From the NCBI RefSeq assembly GCF_050947335.1, contig NC_134984.1, positions 12,133,926-12,197,925 of the forward strand: a DNA stretch of 64,000 nucleotides, read 5' to 3'. Shown piece after piece: positions 59,851 through 64,000 of this stretch (its first letter is position 1; each line of letters starts with the position of its first letter). The notes beneath the pieces were generated by a model, which was not told the DNA's origin, ran no database searches, and saw only the letters and a program-made list of their open reading frames with translations. Origin of the DNA: Megachile rotundata. Taxonomy: Eukaryota; Arthropoda; Insecta; Hymenoptera; Megachilidae. The position numbers and the translations under genes are program-made.

Positions 59851-60635
59851 TCTAAAGCATAAAACTTCACAAATTTCAAATCAACCGCTTCATACCTTCT
59901 CTTCTCCCCTACCATTCGATACCACCTACAAAAATTTGTCCTCTGCACCCCAAAACACTCAATCCTAAAATTTCCCGTGTTATCACATGTCAATTACCAG
60001 CCAACGCGCGAATAATTGATAATTTGGTTAATCGAACGAGTTAACACTGAGCAAGTATACCATGTACACTCCGTAAAAGGTAACGTCGACATCCTGTGGC
60101 TGTTACGTAATCGAAAGGCGAGAGATGAATCGAGTTGCCAGGTCAGAGACATCGTCCTGGCTGTATTCTCGAGTTCAGGACCTCGAACCACGAGCAATTC
60201 GTTGAACCTTGAAGAGTTCATCGAGCGAATGTAACGTTGCGCAGATCGTGATTAACCGATCGATGTGGACGGCCCTGAATTCTACTGATCTTTTCATCTT
60301 GACAGGACAACGTTATTTCAAGCGATTGAACTTCTTATCGATGAAGTCACGAACTAATCGTGACGGAACTAGAACTATTTCAATAACTTAACCTTTCAAT
60401 ATTTGAAGTCTTAAACTGCGATCTTCGAATCTTAAGGATATTTGTTTTCTGGGATTAAGTTATATGTAATTTAGGGGAAATGAATTTTTGATATGGCAAT
60501 AAGATTTGATTAACATTTTTTATGTTATAGTAACAATATTAGATATTGAGACAGCTGTAGATACTGTAGAGATAGTAATTATACAAGGTTGAGTGAATTA
60601 GAGTTTTTTAGGAAATATAGTAAGTGGCGATATAA
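59851..60635. other. Unique sequence, no gene seen
   Basis: Opposing frames at 59994-60234 overlap; neither has a recognisable domain. 60400-60630 is AT-rich. Confidence 0.3.
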
Positions 60636-62075
60636 TGCGTGGTCATATAACGTAGCGAAACCTAGTGTGATATATTTAGAAATTTAAAATTACAAATACG
60701 TAGAAGTTCCAATGTAAGGAAATGCAATGCAAGGAATTACATGTAGAGATATAACGCTTGAAATTATAATCCTGGGAAATTATCACGCGTGGAGATACGA
60801 CGCGTGGAATTAGCAAGACGTAGAAATTGCAATGCTTAGGAATTCAATGCGTGGAATTACAACGCAAAGAAATTACGATGCGTGGGATTTCAAAGCGTGG
60901 AAATACAATGCGTGGAATTACGATACGTGGAGATACAACGCGTGGAATTATAACGCCGAAGAATTACGACGCGCGAAAATACAACGCGTGGAATTATCAA
61001 TGTGTGAAATTCTAACACGTGAAAATGATATGTGTAGAATTACAACGCATAGAAGTACAACGCGTAGAAATAAAACGAGTAAAATTACAACACAAAGAAA
61101 TTATGACGCGTGGAAATACTAAGAGTGCAAATTCCCATGTGTGGAATTACCAAGACATGGAAATTCCGACGCGTGGAAATATCAAGAGTGGAAATTCCGA
61201 CGCGAGGAAATACCAAGACATGGAAATTCCGACGGGTGGAATTACAAAGTGTAGAAATAGAATGCGTGAAAATACAAAGCATGAAATTGCAACACAGGGA
61301 AATTATGACGCGTGGAAATATCAAGAGTGGAAATTCCCACGCATGGAATTACCAAGCTTGGAAATTCCCACGCATGGAATTACCAAGCTTGGAAATTATG
61401 ACGCGTGGAAATACCAAGCTTGAAAATTCCGACGCGTGGAATTACCAAGCTTGGAAATTATGACGCGTGGAAATACCAAGCTTGAAAATTCCGACACGTG
61501 AAATTACCAAGCTTGGACATTATGACGCGTGGAAATACCAAGCTTGAAAATTCCGACGCGTGGAATTACCAAGCTTGAAAATTCCGACGCGTGGAAATAC
61601 CAAGCTTGAAAATTCCGACACGTGGAATTACCAAGCTTGGAAATTATGACGCGTGGAAATATCAAGCTTGAAAATTCCGACGCGTGGAATTACCAAGCTT
61701 GGAAATTATGACGCGTGGAATTACCAAGCTTGAAAATTCCGACGCGTGGAAATACCAAGCTTGGAAATTATGACGCGTGGAAATACCAAGCTTGAAAATT
61801 CCGACACGTGGAATTACCAAGCTTGGAAATTATGACGCGTGGAAATATCAAGCTTGAAAATTCCGACGCGTGGAATTACCAAGCTTGGACATTATGACGC
61901 GTGGAAATACCAAGCTTGAAAATTCCGACGCGTGGAATTACCAAGCTTGAAAATTTCGACGCGTGGAAATACCAAGCTTGAAAATTCCGACGCGTGAAAT
62001 TACCAAGCTTGAAAATTCCGACGCGTGAAATTACCAAGCTTGAAAATGTTAACGCGTGGAATTACCAAGATAATC
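60636..62075. repeat. 15-bp to 31-bp to 62-bp nested minisatellite, ACGCGTGGA core
   Basis: Left part (60640-61100) is 15-16-bp units such as GCGTGGAAATACAAT. From about 61110 the unit becomes 31 bp (ACGCGTGGAA at 61401, 61432 and 61463), joining ACGCGTGGAA(A)T to ACCAAGCTTG. In the right half two 31-bp versions (AATTATG and AATTCCG before ACGCGT) often alternate, a 62-bp pattern. Each unit carries the palindromes ACGCGT and AAGCTT. The plus frames here are repeat by-products. Confidence 0.96.
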
Positions 62076-63689
62076 CCTGCGCGCCAAACTACAACATGTA
62101 GAAATACAAAGCGATGCAAAACTATATTGAACACAGAAGTAGAAATCATCGCGAAATCACAACGCACAAAAATAAACCTTGTGCAATTACAACCCACAAT
62201 ACATCCCACAGATCCAAAATTCTCCCTAACCAAATGAACAAAGAAAGAAACCGAGAGGCACGTACGAAAAGGAAAGAACGATGTTGAAAAGGGAGACACA
62301 GAAAGTAGGCGAGAAGGTGGTCGGAGGAAAAGTGAAGGATGAAGAGATAAGTAGCGGAAGATAAGAGGAATCACGGCCGGTCGAAGTCCTACCGAAAACG
62401 AATTCGGTTTTACTTTTGGCCGCGCCTTCGTCGGCCGTACAACGGTGCTTTTACGCACCTGTGTACACGCATAGACCCGTGCATAGTGGTCCACGTGTAA
62501 ACGTGTGTTCACGTATTCATGGTTTTACGACCGTTTGGTCGTGTCGTACCTGTACGGTACCTCGGTTATACACAAGCCTATGTACAGTTAGGCGAGTGAC
62601 GCGGTTCGGTTTCAACGTCGGTACGTGGCGATATGCAGGGACGGACGGATCGATTCTTCCTCTACTTTGCCATTCATTTTGCCAACTTTGCAAATTATTT
62701 CTTTCATTCAAAATTTCATCCTACACAGAATTTTCAAATAATCGATATCACGTGTCTGAATGAAACTTTTTATATGAAAGCAAATCATTTTAGCCCACTT
62801 TTACGTGTCATGAAGTTGAATCTTGTACAACAGACATTGTACAAAATAACCTCGTCAAATATGAAGTTCTTCTGTAAATGAAGGGTTGTTAAAAGCATGA
62901 ATAAGCGTCCCGGGTGTCCCTCGAACTTGAGGAAGCGTTTCACCTGCGCAGGAAAGAAAAAGAGCTCGAACGAGGAAACGTATACCTCGTTTAGGAAGAT
63001 TTTCGCGCATACCTGAGAGCACGATGCGTTAAAGGTTCATTCACCTTACGAACACTGTCCCCGGTCCGTCCCTGTCTGTGAAAGAACATACGTGTTGCGT
63101 ATAGAGAGGAATATAGGCGTAAAAGAGGGGAAAGAGAGGCGGAGAAAGAGAGAGGAGAAGAGGTCCTCCCCTATGGTGGTATCGGAACCTCGTTACTCAG
63201 CGCACCATGCCTATGGTGTGGTCCAAGTCCAAGTCCAAGTAGACCTCCAAGTGGGACAACGACCGGCAGAGACCTTCTTTCAGATCCGTGGCGAGAGAGA
63301 ATGGAAGGTGGCAGTGAACGAGGAGAAAGAAGGACGAGAAGCGAGGCGAAAGGAGGAGGAAGAGGAGGGCGATCGCGAACTCACTTCGCTAATTCACTTG
63401 CTCGTTGCTTTTCCGGTTTACATTTTGCTACCAGCCGAGAGTACGTCGGCCTTTTAAAGCCGCGCCGGAAACGGGACTTTGATTTTCGCGTTTAATCAAA
63501 CCATCGACTCGTTCTTCTTACTTTAATTAGAGATATTAGGTCGTTAAATATGGATCCTGATAAATGGAACGTTAACTAAAAAGATTTATAGTACGATTCC
63601 CTCTTTCAGTCGTCGTTGACCGTCGTTGATGATCATCGGGACGTTTTGATATGCGAAAAAGGGATGTGAAGTCGTTGGAAATATTGAAA
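62076..63689. other. GC-rich islands, no gene seen
   Basis: 62230-62660 and 62890-63490 are CpG-rich; the second has a GA-rich run at 63120-63160 and GTCCAAGTCCAAGTCCAAGT at about 63221. CCACGTGTAAACGTGTG around 62491 holds an E-box. Frames on both strands overlap and are not recognisable. They could be regulatory elements or exons of a transcript leaving the window. Confidence 0.3.
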
Positions 63690-64000
63690 TATGAACTCTG
63701 TCAGATATTTGGAAAATTTGAAAACTTAGCTGATTTGGAACATTTGGGAATATTCATTGATGAACACTTTGGAACTTAAGAAATTTTTACATGTAACAAT
63801 ATGAACATTTAGGCATTTAGAAAATTTTTAAATGTAACAGTATGAACATCCTAGCACTTTAGAAATTTTGAAATGTAGCAATATGAAGATTCTGAAATTT
63901 GAGAAATTTGTAAATATAGCAATACAAACACTTAGGAAACTTATAAATATAATACAAAAATTGAACATAATATAATACAATACAGAAATTATAACAACAC
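63690..64000. repeat. AT-rich tandem repeat, about 51-54 bp, runs off the window
   Basis: AAATGTAACAGTATGAACAT, TGTAACAATATGAACATTTA and TGTAGCAATATGAAGATT mark successive units. Degenerate and truncated by the right edge. Confidence 0.7.

Overview
This is a eukaryotic nuclear window, most likely from a hymenopteran insect and quite possibly a bee. That rests on two well-conserved animal genes with short introns (about 70 to 760 bp), an AT-rich background broken by GC-richer islands that are not CpG-depleted, and a very high density of minisatellites. The species call is inference.

Layout. The first 9.5 kb holds the only two genes I can support, both on the minus strand and head to tail. The first is the catalytic gamma subunit of phosphorylase kinase (PhKgamma; 9 coding exons, 416 residues, CDS 381-4295). 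The second is CCDC93, the endosomal-recycling CCC-complex subunit (13 coding exons, 591 residues, CDS 5677-9499). Every intron junction was read from the sequence and the reading frame closes in both. One CCDC93 intron uses a GC-AG pair. The two genes act in unrelated processes (glycogen breakdown and endosome-to-surface recycling), so their adjacency says nothing about joint function. A cluster of three CTCF-like sites (10233-10374) lies just beyond the CCDC93 5' end.

From about 10.4 kb to the right edge (more than 53 kb) I find no protein-coding exon I can defend. This gene desert, or very long intron, alternates AT-rich tandem arrays with GC-richer islands of a few hundred bp. The main arrays have these periods: 92 bp (12.3-12.9 kb), about 31 bp (13.7-14.2 kb), 32 bp (14.3-14.8 kb), 118-134 bp (15.8-16.3 kb), 39 bp in an eight-monomer higher-order unit of about 313 bp (19.3-21.7 kb), 108 bp (23.5-23.8 kb), 55 bp in a 220-bp higher-order unit (25.4-26.35 kb), 120-135 bp (38.5-39.2 kb), 28 bp (39.8 kb), 17 bp (48.0-48.4 kb), 16 bp (52.5-53.5 and 59.1-59.9 kb), 55-61 bp (54.9-55.4 kb) and 15/31/62 bp (60.6-62.1 kb).

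The mobile-element layer has two parts. One is a 1.57-kb, almost perfect inverted repeat (33317-34884; arms about 735 bp, over 99% alike, 98-bp loop). The other is three tiny TTAA/CTAA-flanked elements with CCCTTT/CCCTTA ends that look like piggyBac-type MITEs. Between 55.8 and 58.3 kb a motif reading ATTACAAAATGGGTT recurs, and at one place it folds into a 77-nt hairpin of pre-miRNA size. Several donor-like splice sites at the edges of GC islands (38.1, 40.8, 41.7, 43.8 kb) suggest alternative non-coding first exons of a plus-strand gene whose coding part would lie beyond the right edge. This is a hypothesis only.

The most unusual objects are the long inverted repeat, the higher-order minisatellite at 19.3-21.7 kb, and the two distant 31-bp arrays that share one core motif.
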